Translations under genes and position numbers: made by a program
The notes under the pieces: model-generated
Databases searched by the model: none
What the model saw: the letters and a program-made list of their open reading frames with translations, nothing else
Told to the model about the DNA's origin: nothing
Shown here: positions 37,801 through 46,506 of the stretch, piece by piece
How positions within the stretch are numbered: the stretch's first letter is position 1
Layout of the letters: the number at the start of each line of letters is the position of its first letter
Origin: Acidobacteriota bacterium
Lineage (GTDB): Bacteria > Acidobacteriota > Blastocatellia > Pyrinomonadales > Pyrinomonadaceae
Length of the DNA: 64,000 nucleotides
Direction: 5' to 3'
Assembly: GCA_025463135.1 (NCBI GenBank)
Contig: JAOAPY010000048.1
Span: 62,001-126,000, forward strand

Positions 37801-38983
37801 CGGCGGCATTTCGGATTACGCCGGCGATAAGCTGGATCTGCGTTTTGCGGCCAAAGACGCTGAAGACATCTTCAAGGCCATCAACGTCGGCGGTAAGAAC
37901 CTGTTCGGGGTGGAGCGCGTACACGTCACCTTGTTGGCTACAGGAGACAATCCGCGGTCCCGGGCGCCGACAAAGGAGAACTTCCGCAAGGCGTTTGCCG
38001 ATTACTCTCAGCAAGCCAAACCCGAAGATATCTTCTTTGTTTATCTTTCCGGACACGGCATTACGCTGGGCCACGGTTCCGATACTTATCTTTACCTCAC
38101 CAAAGACGCCAATACTACTGACGTGGACCAGCTGAAGAAAGATAGCGACCTGCTCAGTCGTGCCACCCTCAACAGCGAAGAGTTGCAGGACTGGTTCAAG
38201 TCAGTCCGTGCTTTGAAGCAGGTCCTGATATTGGATACCTGCGCCGCGGGAGCCCTGGTTATGAATCTCTCTTCACAGGCGAAGGACATACAGACTGAAG
38301 CAATCAGGGCCATTGATCAGATGCAGGACGTAACGGGTTTTCACGTTCTGATGGGCAGCGCCGCTGATGCTGTGTCCTACGAAGCGACGCAATACGGTCA
38401 GGGGCTGCTGACCTATTCGCTACTGCAGGGAATCAAAAGCGGCGAGGCCCTGGAAGAAGGCGGGCGCATCGATGTCTCGCGGCTGTTTCAATACGCGGCC
38501 AATAAGGTCCCGCAACTGGCCCGCAACATCGGCGGCATACAACGACCGGAAATACGTTCGCCATCCGGCGACAGCAAGAGCTTTGCGTTCGGTCTAATCA
38601 GCAGTGTTGCCGACAAAAAAGAAATACCTCTCGAAACACCCAAGCCTTTGATCCTGCGTCCGGTCCTGCAAAATCAGAAGCTCGGGTACGACAACTTAAA
38701 ACTGACGCCACTATTGCGCGACGCGTTGCGCGAAGAGAGTTACGCAACTGTGCGCGGGCGCGACGCGGCGCCGCTGGTGTTTGTCGACGCCGAAGAAATG
38801 CCAGACGCAATCATTCCCAGCGGCAACTACACCATCGAAGGCGACACGATCCGTGTCATACTCAATCTCATCCGCAATGACGAAGTATTCAAAAGCGTAA
38901 CCATCGAAGGCCGGCGCACCGACCTTCCCGGTTTGGTGAAAAAGCTTGTCACACAGTTCACCGCCAACGCAGGGGCCAGGTAG
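34835..38983 (+). CDS. secreted PPC-like/WD40/caspase-like protease (C14, subfamily III)
   Basis: The 1,382-residue protein starts at an ATG with GAGG eight bases upstream and has a signal peptide (about 1-25). A beta domain (about 40-145, KGIDVLITAYSAAGK) resembles the N-terminal domain of the TPR-CHAT protein 5379-9980, and both look like bacterial pre-peptidase C-terminal (PPC) folds. A charged helical segment (150-215), about 14 WD40 blades (225-810) and the motif WTVVDPDGRFD follow. The C14 domain starts near 984 with His1074 in LSGHGITLG and Cys1136 in LDTCAAG. The C-terminal domain (about 1285-1378, GNYTIEGDTIRV) is shared with 26980-30573 and looks TolB-N-like. It is the paralogue of that gene with an extra N-terminal domain. 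Confidence 0.9.
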   Translation: MTAPRFCLLTAGVICLLSQSLPILAAQAPSAQSKHEPATLLTLGQSTERELAGDGLHEYQLKLAAGEFVQVRVEQKGIDVLITAYSAAGKMLATMDSPNGQGGLEILSWIAASAGTYRLEVRPLAGDAGLGKYRIALTVRHAAKAADRTLIEAERLFAEASTLRGSDRDASRAEALKKYEVALPKFREFQDDYRARLTEDIISAIKKNDAKARRKAKGEANGNVPQLVMATGHSNLVSSVAFSPAGKLLASASHDATIKLWDIGSGKELNTLVGHSGFVWSVAFSPDGRILASCSMDVFGAKADNSIKLWDVRTGTELKTLARHSAGFQAVAFNSTGTILASAGGSTVTLWNVERGEEVRTLTMPSSNFQSVVFSPNGKMLAGGGDKAIIIWDALTGVQLKSFAGHVGWVGSVAFNAKGTILASGNSDNTAKLWDVASGQGLGTLAHSDLVTSVAFSPDGKVVASASSDGIIKLWDVATRKELRSVAGHSSEIDALAFSADGTMLAGGGSDTTVKLWDPATGKELRTLAAHSASVDSVEFSPDRKVLASRNNDHTVRLWDIASGNVKALAGHSSFVFSAAFNPSGKIIATGSWDNTIKLWEVSTGTELRTLKGHSDHINTVAFSPDGKTLASGGWDRTIRLWDVETGKQIRVLADTRSAAGFFVVNSVKFSPDGNTLASGSQAGAVHLWDVTGLNPKPRLLGEHELVRSVAFGSDGKVLMSAGGWNSSTFKLWDLRTGNELTSPEDWAHWDGKFSDRVATFNGRDIRAEADGNKILLIDTTTEDELATLIAVDKNEWTVVDPDGRFDASRGAERLMYYVLNTPEVDYEVIDFNQLKLRYYEPGLLQKLFKGEPLRDVSAFRDVRLWPAVQELDSSSRNPASTKRTIKLLNRGGGIGRVQVFVNEREFIADARDQKLKQYPDVKEALVTFDLTGAPIIAGERPQVRVVAWNYDSQAKDEYKGYISSRGTELAFAPLAEKPAKRPELYAIIGGISDYAGDKLDLRFAAKDAEDIFKAINVGGKNLFGVERVHVTLLATGDNPRSRAPTKENFRKAFADYSQQAKPEDIFFVYLSGHGITLGHGSDTYLYLTKDANTTDVDQLKKDSDLLSRATLNSEELQDWFKSVRALKQVLILDTCAAGALVMNLSSQAKDIQTEAIRAIDQMQDVTGFHVLMGSAADAVSYEATQYGQGLLTYSLLQGIKSGEALEEGGRIDVSRLFQYAANKVPQLARNIGGIQRPEIRSPSGDSKSFAFGLISSVADKKEIPLETPKPLILRPVLQNQKLGYDNLKLTPLLRDALREESYATVRGRDAAPLVFVDAEEMPDAIIPSGNYTIEGDTIRVILNLIRNDEVFKSVTIEGRRTDLPGLVKKLVTQFTANAGAR

Positions 38984-39072
38984 CGCTGAAGTTTGAATTG
39001 GTCAGCTTTGATTTCGTTTCGTACCTGAGAGAAGTTGACTCGCTTTCAGTTTTTCCGTGACGCGAAGACACG

Positions 39073-42000
39073 ATGAAGACACAGATACTCAGAATCATTC
39101 TTGGCACCTCTCTGGCGTTATTCGCCTTGACGCCAATCAGCACAAAAGCTCAGAAAGCCGAACTCGTCGTGCAGACAGGACACTCTTCGGGAGTCATGAC
39201 GGTTGCATTCAGCCCGGATGGGAAGATCCTGGCATCGGGAAGTATGGACAACACAATAAATTTATGGGAGGTAGAAAGCGGAAAAGAGCTGAGAATGCTG
39301 CGGGGGCATTCTACTGAGATCCGGGAACTCTCATTCAGCGAAGACGGAAAATTTCTGGCCTCGAGAAGCCTGGCAGATACAGTCAAGATCTGGAACACAG
39401 CGAGTGGCAAAGAATTAACAACTTTTGAGGAGCGCGGCGTCTGGTCAATCACACTCAGTCCGGATGGAAAGACTGTAGCTCTCGGCAACACTGATGGCAC
39501 AATCAAACTCCGCGACGCAGCAAGTGGAAAAGAACTAAGAACTCTCAAAGGACATCCGTTTAGGAATTATATCCAAAAGGACATCACCAATACCCACAGC
39601 CAGAAATATTTTGTTCCCAGTGCTGTCTGGTCACTCGCATTCAGCCCCGATGGAAAGACCCTGGCGTCGGGAGCTGCTGACCAGACCATCAAGATTTGGA
39701 ACGCAGATAGTGGAAAGGAATTGAGCACTCTCACCGGACATTCTGACATCGTCGGATCAGTCGCGTTCAGCCGGGATGGAAAGATCCTGGCATCGGGAAG
39801 CTATGATCAGACAATTCGGATTTGGAGTCTGGGAAATGGAACAGTACTGAGAACTCTTACCGGACATACTTCTCAAGTCGGGCCTGTCGCTTTTGCTCCG
39901 GATGGAAAGACTCTGGCATCGAGCGATGAAAAGACAATTCGGATTTGGGACGTGGAGAGTGGAAAGGCGTTAAGAACTCTGACTTTGCATTCCGATTCTG
40001 TCGGGTCGGTCGCTTTCAGCCCGGACGGAAAAACGCTGGCTTCAATAAGCGATGCGACAATCAAAATCTGGAACATAGAAAATGAAAAGGAGCTGAATAC
40101 ACTCAGAGGCCTTTCTCTTCCCGTCACCTCGGTCGCGTTTAGCCGCGACGGGAAGAACCTGGAGGCAGGGAGCACTGACGAGAAGCTATGGGTTTGGAAC
40201 ATGGAAGGCGAGCAGGAACCAGGAGCTCGCATCTCGCATTCTGATTCTTTATGGACAGCTGATTTAGGAACTCTCACAGGGAATGATGCTTACGGGTCAG
40301 TCGCATTCAGCCCGGATCGAAGGACATTTGCGGTAACCGCCGAAAATGAGGACGGAACAATCCATATTTGGAGTAGGAAAAGTAGAAAGGAATTAAGAAG
40401 CTTCATAGGGCAGTTTGATGTTGTCGTAGCACTGGCGTTCAGCCCTGATGGAAAGATGTTAGCGTCTGGAAGCATGGAGCAGACAGTCAAGATTTGGAAT
40501 CCAGACACTGGAGAGGAGTTGCGAACTTTCACCGGGCATTCTTCTACTGTTTCGTCAATTGCGTTCAGCTCGGACGGGAAGACGCTGGCATCCGGAAGCC
40601 TGGACACAACAATTAAGCTGTGGGATTTGGAAAGTGGAAAAGAATTAAGGACTCTCACAGGGCATTCTGCTGATGTCGTGTCGGTGGTATTTAGTCCCGA
40701 TCGAAGGTTCCTGGCATCGGGAAGCAATGACGGAAAAGCAAAGCTCTGGGATGTCGCGACGGGCAAAGAAATCTGTAGCCTAATCGCTCTCGACAATGGC
40801 GATTGGGTCGTCACTACGCCCGAAGGGCGGTTCGACACCAACAATATCGAAGACTCTAAAGGACTTCACTGGGTAGTTTCAGATGACCCGTTCAAACCCA
40901 TTCCGCTTGAGATCTTCATGCGCGATTACTACGAGCCGCAGCTCCTGCCGCGGCTTATCAAATGCAACCGAGCCCACAACTGCGATGAAGAGTTCAAGAC
41001 AGTGCGAGATATCTCGAAACTAAATCGCGTCCAGCCACCGGTTGAAATAAAGAACGTATCGCTGCCTGATGCGGATGGCTATGTCGACGTGACGGTCGAA
41101 GTCGGAAAAGGCCAAGCCAGGTTTGCCCAGGAGGATAAAGAGGTAAGCCGCACAAGTGACGTCTATGATCTCCGCCTGTTTCGCAATGGTCAGATGGTTG
41201 CCTATTGGCCCTACGACGGCGCGCAAAAATTGCTGGACCAAACTGCGAGCGATTTGAAGGTCGATGCGAACCTGGGCGATAAGGCCCAAGTCGAGAAGGA
41301 AGGGCGGGACTGGCAAAAAGCGACAAGGGTAGAACTCGACGCGGATGGCAGAAAGACTCTGACAACCCGAGTCCGCTTGCCCAGGGGCAAGGACCTCGGA
41401 AAGACCGAGCTCACGGCATATGGTTTTAACGAAGATCGAGTCAAGAGCCGGACCGGAAAATGGGTCTGGCCGGCAGAGGTAATTGCGAAGTTGCCAAAGG
41501 CCCATGCAATCAAGCCGCGCGCTTATGTGATCACAATCGGTGTCAATGCCTCCCAGAATCCTAACTGGAGTTTGAAGTACGCAGTTAATGACGCGTTGAA
41601 GATGCGCGACACTCTCTCTGCCAAGCTAAAGCAACTCAAACAAAGCGACGGCTCGAGCGCCCGGTACGACGTAGTGGCCTTCCCGCTGGTATCGGATTAC
41701 AACGGTGATTCAGCAACGCTAAAATCAAATGACGCCACCAAGCAAAAGATCCGGGCGGTTTTTGACTTGCTCGCGGGACGGAAGGTTGAGGAAAACTTGC
41801 TGGCGGAGTTACTGGCGAACGTGCCGCAAGTTTCCCAGTTGCGGAAGGCAGAACCTGACGACTTGATTTTGATTTCATTCTCCTCGCACGGTTATACCGA
41901 TCGGAATGGCAACTTCTTCATACTCCCTTATGACATAGGCTCGTCATCCGGAATCACTCCTGATCTGTTGGCACGTTGTATTTCGAGCGAGGAACTAAGT

Positions 42001-42531
42001 TTTTGGCTGCGAGATGTCGATGCCGGTGACATGGTGATAGTGATTGATGCTTGCCACGCAGCGGCGGTTACGGGAAAAGGATTCAAGCCCGGACCGATGG
42101 CCAGCCGGGGATTGGGCCAACTTGCATACGACAAGGGCATGCGCATCCTGACGGCGACGCAGGCGAACGACTTTGCGCTGGAAAGCGGCTCGTTGGGCCA
42201 GGGTCTTTTGAGCTATGCCCTGGTTGAAAACGGCTTGAAGGAAGGTCGCGCAGATTTCAAGCCGCGGCCGGACGGGAAGATAACGATGAATGAGTGGCTC
42301 GAATATGGCGCCGCACAAGTGCCTGCGCTGTATGATCAGGTCAAGCGGCGGAACTTGAAGGCAGTAGGACGTGGAGCCAGAGCGGTAATCATAGGAAAAA
42401 AGCAGCGCGGAGGTTACCAGCAGCGACCCTCACTCTTTGATTTCGCCCGCAAGCGCGCCGACATCACCATTAGCGTCAAGCCGGCCGCCAATCTGTCGGG
42501 GCGGACAAGAAGGAAGCACCGGATCATTTAA
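39073..42531 (+). CDS. secreted WD40 caspase-like protease (C14, subfamily I)
   Basis: The 1,152-residue protein has a signal peptide (about 1-26). About 13-14 WD40 blades (30-590) include a loop insertion near residue 160. The linker motif WVVTTPEGRFD, a beta spacer and a C14 domain from about 816 (RAYVITIGVNAS) follow. His939 in FSSHGYTDRNG and Cys994 in VIDACHAAA are present. The domain is closely similar to 1276-5010 (shared LRDVDAGDM and GFKPGPM.SRGLGQLA words), although the two lie 34 kb apart on opposite strands. The C-terminus is basic (RTRRKHRII). The ribosome-binding site is weak. Its stop codon overlaps the -35 box of the candidate promoter for the next gene. Confidence 0.9.
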   Translation: MKTQILRIILGTSLALFALTPISTKAQKAELVVQTGHSSGVMTVAFSPDGKILASGSMDNTINLWEVESGKELRMLRGHSTEIRELSFSEDGKFLASRSLADTVKIWNTASGKELTTFEERGVWSITLSPDGKTVALGNTDGTIKLRDAASGKELRTLKGHPFRNYIQKDITNTHSQKYFVPSAVWSLAFSPDGKTLASGAADQTIKIWNADSGKELSTLTGHSDIVGSVAFSRDGKILASGSYDQTIRIWSLGNGTVLRTLTGHTSQVGPVAFAPDGKTLASSDEKTIRIWDVESGKALRTLTLHSDSVGSVAFSPDGKTLASISDATIKIWNIENEKELNTLRGLSLPVTSVAFSRDGKNLEAGSTDEKLWVWNMEGEQEPGARISHSDSLWTADLGTLTGNDAYGSVAFSPDRRTFAVTAENEDGTIHIWSRKSRKELRSFIGQFDVVVALAFSPDGKMLASGSMEQTVKIWNPDTGEELRTFTGHSSTVSSIAFSSDGKTLASGSLDTTIKLWDLESGKELRTLTGHSADVVSVVFSPDRRFLASGSNDGKAKLWDVATGKEICSLIALDNGDWVVTTPEGRFDTNNIEDSKGLHWVVSDDPFKPIPLEIFMRDYYEPQLLPRLIKCNRAHNCDEEFKTVRDISKLNRVQPPVEIKNVSLPDADGYVDVTVEVGKGQARFAQEDKEVSRTSDVYDLRLFRNGQMVAYWPYDGAQKLLDQTASDLKVDANLGDKAQVEKEGRDWQKATRVELDADGRKTLTTRVRLPRGKDLGKTELTAYGFNEDRVKSRTGKWVWPAEVIAKLPKAHAIKPRAYVITIGVNASQNPNWSLKYAVNDALKMRDTLSAKLKQLKQSDGSSARYDVVAFPLVSDYNGDSATLKSNDATKQKIRAVFDLLAGRKVEENLLAELLANVPQVSQLRKAEPDDLILISFSSHGYTDRNGNFFILPYDIGSSSGITPDLLARCISSEELSFWLRDVDAGDMVIVIDACHAAAVTGKGFKPGPMASRGLGQLAYDKGMRILTATQANDFALESGSLGQGLLSYALVENGLKEGRADFKPRPDGKITMNEWLEYGAAQVPALYDQVKRRNLKAVGRGARAVIIGKKQRGGYQQRPSLFDFARKRADITISVKPAANLSGRTRRKHRII

Positions 42532-42560
42532 TGACATCGCTGGAAAAATTGGACTATACT
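42531..42560 (+). promoter_or_regulatory. putative promoter for the metacaspase-like gene
   Basis: ATGACA (42531-42536) and TATACT (42555-42560) are separated by 18 bp. The 15-bp word around the -10 box (42550-42564) is identical to that at 16423-16437 upstream of the subtilase. The leader to the ATG at 42820 would be about 250 nt. The rest of the gap 42561-42819 holds nothing recognised. Confidence 0.5.
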
Positions 42561-42819
42561 ACGCCGCCCTTAAGATTCGAATTCGTTACGGGACTGTCTC
42601 AGTAAATCTGTCGGTTAGCCTTACTCAGGGTTTACACCACCCAGGGTAATCTTCTGAGTTCCGTTTTCCCGTCTCTCTCCGGTAAACAAGAAATGCTTTC
42701 CCTGATCTAAACATATCAGGCAGCAGGTCTCTTCAATAGAATCAGGCTGGAATAGCGTGAAGTAAGGGCTATTGACCTTCAGCTATTTCAGCCGTTTTGG
42801 ACCAAGAGGAATAATTCGA

Positions 42820-45042
42820 ATGCGCAAACTGGCCCTCCCGTTAATGCTCGCGATGTTGTTGGCCATTGGTGTGTTCTCGCTGCACACCACAAAAGCCGGG
42901 AATGCGATCTTAGCCAACGCCGGCAACACGTTGGTTCCCGCCCAGCGCAAACGCGCGTTGCTGGTTGGAATTTCGGATTATTGTCCCGCGGATGCAAAAC
43001 CGGCTGATTGCGCTCCCGGCGGCAGGTACTGGTGGAATCTGAATTCGGCCCCGGACGTCGAGGCGCTGAAGAGCGCCCTGATGAAAGACTTTGGCTTTCA
43101 AGCTTCAGACATAAAGACTCTCACGAGCAAAGAAGAGACTACTCACAAGAATATTGTCGACACTTTCAAGTCCTTTTTGATCAAGGACACCAATAGCGGC
43201 GATATTGTTTACTTCCATTATTCGGGACACGGCGGGCAGGTGCCGGATGACACCTTGCATGGACCAAACCCTATCGTCGGCGACGAACTTGACGGGTTGG
43301 ACGAAACGCTTATCCCTTCTGACTATAAATCTCAGGAAGACGGTTCAAACAATATTCGCGACGACGAAATCGGGATGTTGCTCTCGGATTTGAAAGACAA
43401 ACATCCGGACAGTATTACCATGACAATGGACAGCTGTTTTTCCGGCAGCAATACACGGGGAGGAGAGCACCTGGTGCGTGGCAGCAGCTGGACTGGTCCA
43501 GTGCCCAAGGTGGATAAGGCGAAAGCCGTGGAGAAAAGCGCCAGCGGCCTCTTAACACGTGGGGCGGCGACGCAGCTGGGATATGTGATCATGTCGGCCA
43601 CAAACGACCGGCAGGTTGCCGGCGAAACAAATTGTGACGGTAAAGAGATGGGTCTCTTCACTTGTGCGCTGGTCACGGCTTTCAACGGCGCGAGTGAAAA
43701 TACGACTTACCGCGATGTCTTTGAGAAAGTAAATGATCAGGTAGTGCGCAGTACGCGAAACCAGAACCCGCAGCTCGAGGGAGCCCGAGATCAACGAGTG
43801 ATGAAACTCGGCGCCGCCCCGCCGCAGCCCTACGTTACGGTGGAGACAACCGGCAGCAGAACCATTCTGCAGGCAGGTCGATTACAGGGTATGACCGTCG
43901 GCTCTCGTTTTGACATACATCCCAAGGGAGCTGACCCGAAGGATACGCAGCGAATTGCGCAAGCGGAAATCACCAGAATCGATCTGACCACCTCGATCTT
44001 GAGTTTGACCTCTTCCGGCGTGCCGCCCACGCCCGATGATCTGCAACTGTCGCGAGCGGTCGAAACGCTGCACAACTTTGGTGACCAGCGTTTGCGAGTT
44101 GCTGCCAATGACCTGGGACAGAGCGCCAACGGCACGGCAGCGTTGAAAACCATTACAGATATGAAACTTGTTAACGCAGCCCTCAAGCCCACCGAGGCGC
44201 CTCAGGTCCGCATCTGTCACGGGGTTTGTAAGAACGAGCTGCCCGGCGACTCCGCGCACGCTGTTGGCAATGGCTTTACCCTAATGCGGGAAGACGGCTC
44301 AATCATCAAGCGGCTTCCCGACGACGCCAGCCTGGGCGAAGGAATTCGCCGGTCGTTGGAGGGCGAAGCGCGCTGGCGCTATGTCAAGGAAGTGCTGACG
44401 AATGATGATAGACACATCAACCTCAAGTTTCGTCTGGTACCGGTCGAAATGAATCCAAACAAATGCCAGGCCAATGATCCCGATTGCAATCCGACCAGCG
44501 ACAAGGCAACGCCGGAGTTTGTTGAAGGGGGACGTATGGTCTTGCATGATGAAGACCTGGTGCAGATTGAATTTCTCAATACCGGTTCCCTGCCTGTATA
44601 TGTAACCGTACTTGATCTGCGCAGCGACGGAACCATCGGCCCGCTTTGGCCCAACCCCGAAGTTCCTTTTGGCAACGCCGAAGAGAACCTGATTAAGGTC
44701 AGCGGTGATAAAAAATGGCAGAGACTGCCGTGGCAATTTACGATCAAGATTACCGAGCCCTTCGGACCCGAAATGTTCAAGGCAATCGCCACTCGGAACC
44801 CGGCCGACTTCAGCGCCCTCGTTGATCCGCCAACAGCCGCGCGTAGTATTCGTGGCGGCATGCGCGGACAAGAGCGCGGCGCGGCCGAAGCTAAAACAGA
44901 AATCGGCCAGTTGTTGCTTTCAGCCGCGGGGCCACAACTCACTCGGGGCGATCTCCCTTTTATGAACCTCGGTTCAATTGCGGTAAGTCCCATGAATTGG
45001 GCAACCACGGAAATCACTTTTGAGGCGCGGCCGAAGCAATAG
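42820..45042 (+). CDS. secreted metacaspase-like C14 protease with DUF4384 (subfamily V)
   Basis: The protein has 740 residues from the ATG at 42820 (GAGGA upstream, signal peptide residues 1-27); the longer frame from 42772 opens with TTG and is not preferred. The C14 domain (about 44-330) has His137 in HYSGHGGQ and Cys206 in MDSCFSGS, with the acidic GDELDGLDETLIPSD loop between them. A middle region (about 340-480) and a DUF4384-type end (about 540-735, DLRSDGTIGPLWPN) follow, as in the paralogue 13602-15746. Extra Cys residues (CPADAKPADC and others) could form disulfides, in keeping with export. The CHAT gene follows after 34 bp, so the two probably share a transcript. Confidence 0.9.
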   Translation: MRKLALPLMLAMLLAIGVFSLHTTKAGNAILANAGNTLVPAQRKRALLVGISDYCPADAKPADCAPGGRYWWNLNSAPDVEALKSALMKDFGFQASDIKTLTSKEETTHKNIVDTFKSFLIKDTNSGDIVYFHYSGHGGQVPDDTLHGPNPIVGDELDGLDETLIPSDYKSQEDGSNNIRDDEIGMLLSDLKDKHPDSITMTMDSCFSGSNTRGGEHLVRGSSWTGPVPKVDKAKAVEKSASGLLTRGAATQLGYVIMSATNDRQVAGETNCDGKEMGLFTCALVTAFNGASENTTYRDVFEKVNDQVVRSTRNQNPQLEGARDQRVMKLGAAPPQPYVTVETTGSRTILQAGRLQGMTVGSRFDIHPKGADPKDTQRIAQAEITRIDLTTSILSLTSSGVPPTPDDLQLSRAVETLHNFGDQRLRVAANDLGQSANGTAALKTITDMKLVNAALKPTEAPQVRICHGVCKNELPGDSAHAVGNGFTLMREDGSIIKRLPDDASLGEGIRRSLEGEARWRYVKEVLTNDDRHINLKFRLVPVEMNPNKCQANDPDCNPTSDKATPEFVEGGRMVLHDEDLVQIEFLNTGSLPVYVTVLDLRSDGTIGPLWPNPEVPFGNAEENLIKVSGDKKWQRLPWQFTIKITEPFGPEMFKAIATRNPADFSALVDPPTAARSIRGGMRGQERGAAEAKTEIGQLLLSAAGPQLTRGDLPFMNLGSIAVSPMNWATTEITFEARPKQ

Positions 45043-45076
45043 CCGGCTGACCGCTCTCGATCAAAAGGAAACAGCA

Positions 45077-46411
45077 GTGCAGCTTCTCACCACACGGAAA
45101 CTGAATCCGACGGCAATCATCCTCAGTGTTGCCCTGACTATTTTTTGCACGTTTCGTTGTGCGCGGGCGCAGGACCTCCGCGCGTCCGAATTCGACCACG
45201 CTGCTGAGAAACACAGGGTTGAAGTGGAAACTCTGCTGACAAACAAAGAAGCGCCGCGGCCAGCCTTCCCGACGGGTAGCGCCGATCATGAAACGGTTCC
45301 TGCCGCACTCAGGAATTTTCCTGCTGCTACGGCACTGCTGTTTTACGATTACGGGGAGCGCGACGGAAAGCTCCAGATCTGGTTACTAAAGTCGAGCGGC
45401 ATCCGGCAGTCGGTCGTGCTCGAGAAGCAGCGCGGTGATCTGGAAAAAGCCATAGCCTCTTTGCGTCAGGCGCTTGGTGTCGAAGCCTTGCAGTTGACGA
45501 GGTCCCCGCGACGAACACGCGCCGCACTTGCCATCTCTACCCCATCCGCTGTGTTGCCCGTGATGTTCTCCGAGGCGAGCGACGGTCTTGCCGGCATGTT
45601 GATGCCGCCAAAGTTTAGACCGGAGCTGGAAAGCGTCAAGCACATCATCATTGTGGCCACCGGGGCAATAGGCACGGTTCCGTTTAGCGTGCTGCAGCCT
45701 TTTGCCAAAGGTGAATACCTGATTGACCGCATGTCAATTTCCTATGCGCCGAGTCTTTATGAACTCGCTCGCAACGTTCAACCCTGGAAAGTCGGCTTGT
45801 TGCCGGCGGTCATCGTTGGAGATCCGGATCTCAAGTCCATGGATGGCTGGGAGTTTCCCGAGCTGAAGGGAGCGAAAGGGGAAGCGACAGCCGTAGCGGA
45901 GCTTATTAAAACTAAAGCTTTGCTCGGTAAGGAAGCCACCCTCTCAGCTATCTCGCCTCAGTTGCGTGAAGCAAGACTTCTCTATTTCGCCACCCATGGC
46001 GTAGCCGATGCTGAGGCTTCCCTGGACCACAGTTTTTTAGCCCTGGCCGCGAAACAAGGTGACGAGGGCATGTGGACCATGAGAAAAATCGAGGAGACTT
46101 ATTACGAGAACACGCAGCTCGCTGTCCTCAGTGCTTGTCAGACCGGCCTGGGACAAGTTTACGATGGCGGCATTATGCATCTGGCCAGGACGTTTCAAGT
46201 ATCGGGAGTGCCGCGCGTGGTAATGAGTCTGTGGCGCGTAGACGATGAAGCAACCGCTGATTTGATGGTCAGCTTCATCCGCCAGCTACAGAAAGGAGAT
46301 CCGAATGTAATGCCTGCAGAGGCGTTGCGTCGGGCGATGGTCGAGGTCAAGGGCCGCCGACCGGAGCCCCGCCAGTGGGCTTCATTTGTTCTGTTCGGGA
46401 CGCCTCGCTAA
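45077..46411 (+). CDS. secreted CHAT-domain protease-like protein
   Basis: The protein has 444 residues. The GTG at 45077 is chosen because AAAAGGA lies seven bases upstream; the longer frame from a TTG at 45020 would overlap the previous gene. A signal peptide (about 12-31) and a short helical region (35-70) precede the CHAT domain (about 90-444). His307 in YFATHGVAD and Cys354 in LSACQTGLG are present. It has none of the TPR repeats that normally precede CHAT and is much shorter than 5379-9980. It follows the metacaspase-like gene by 34 bp and is followed 95 bp later by an unknown secreted protein on the same strand. Confidence 0.88.
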   Translation: MQLLTTRKLNPTAIILSVALTIFCTFRCARAQDLRASEFDHAAEKHRVEVETLLTNKEAPRPAFPTGSADHETVPAALRNFPAATALLFYDYGERDGKLQIWLLKSSGIRQSVVLEKQRGDLEKAIASLRQALGVEALQLTRSPRRTRAALAISTPSAVLPVMFSEASDGLAGMLMPPKFRPELESVKHIIIVATGAIGTVPFSVLQPFAKGEYLIDRMSISYAPSLYELARNVQPWKVGLLPAVIVGDPDLKSMDGWEFPELKGAKGEATAVAELIKTKALLGKEATLSAISPQLREARLLYFATHGVADAEASLDHSFLALAAKQGDEGMWTMRKIEETYYENTQLAVLSACQTGLGQVYDGGIMHLARTFQVSGVPRVVMSLWRVDDEATADLMVSFIRQLQKGDPNVMPAEALRRAMVEVKGRRPEPRQWASFVLFGTPR

Positions 46412-46506
46412 AGACGGCGGACCATCACCAAATTGGATCATGATTACCTGATTCGCATTACAGAATTAACCGCAGGAGCTCAAAAACTAACGTTAAGGTG
46501 ACCACA

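Noticed and set aside
37337-38074. 245-codon minus-strand frame opposite a WD40-C14 gene
   Set aside because: It overlaps the conserved C14 region of 34835-38983 and is explained by codon bias of the real gene.
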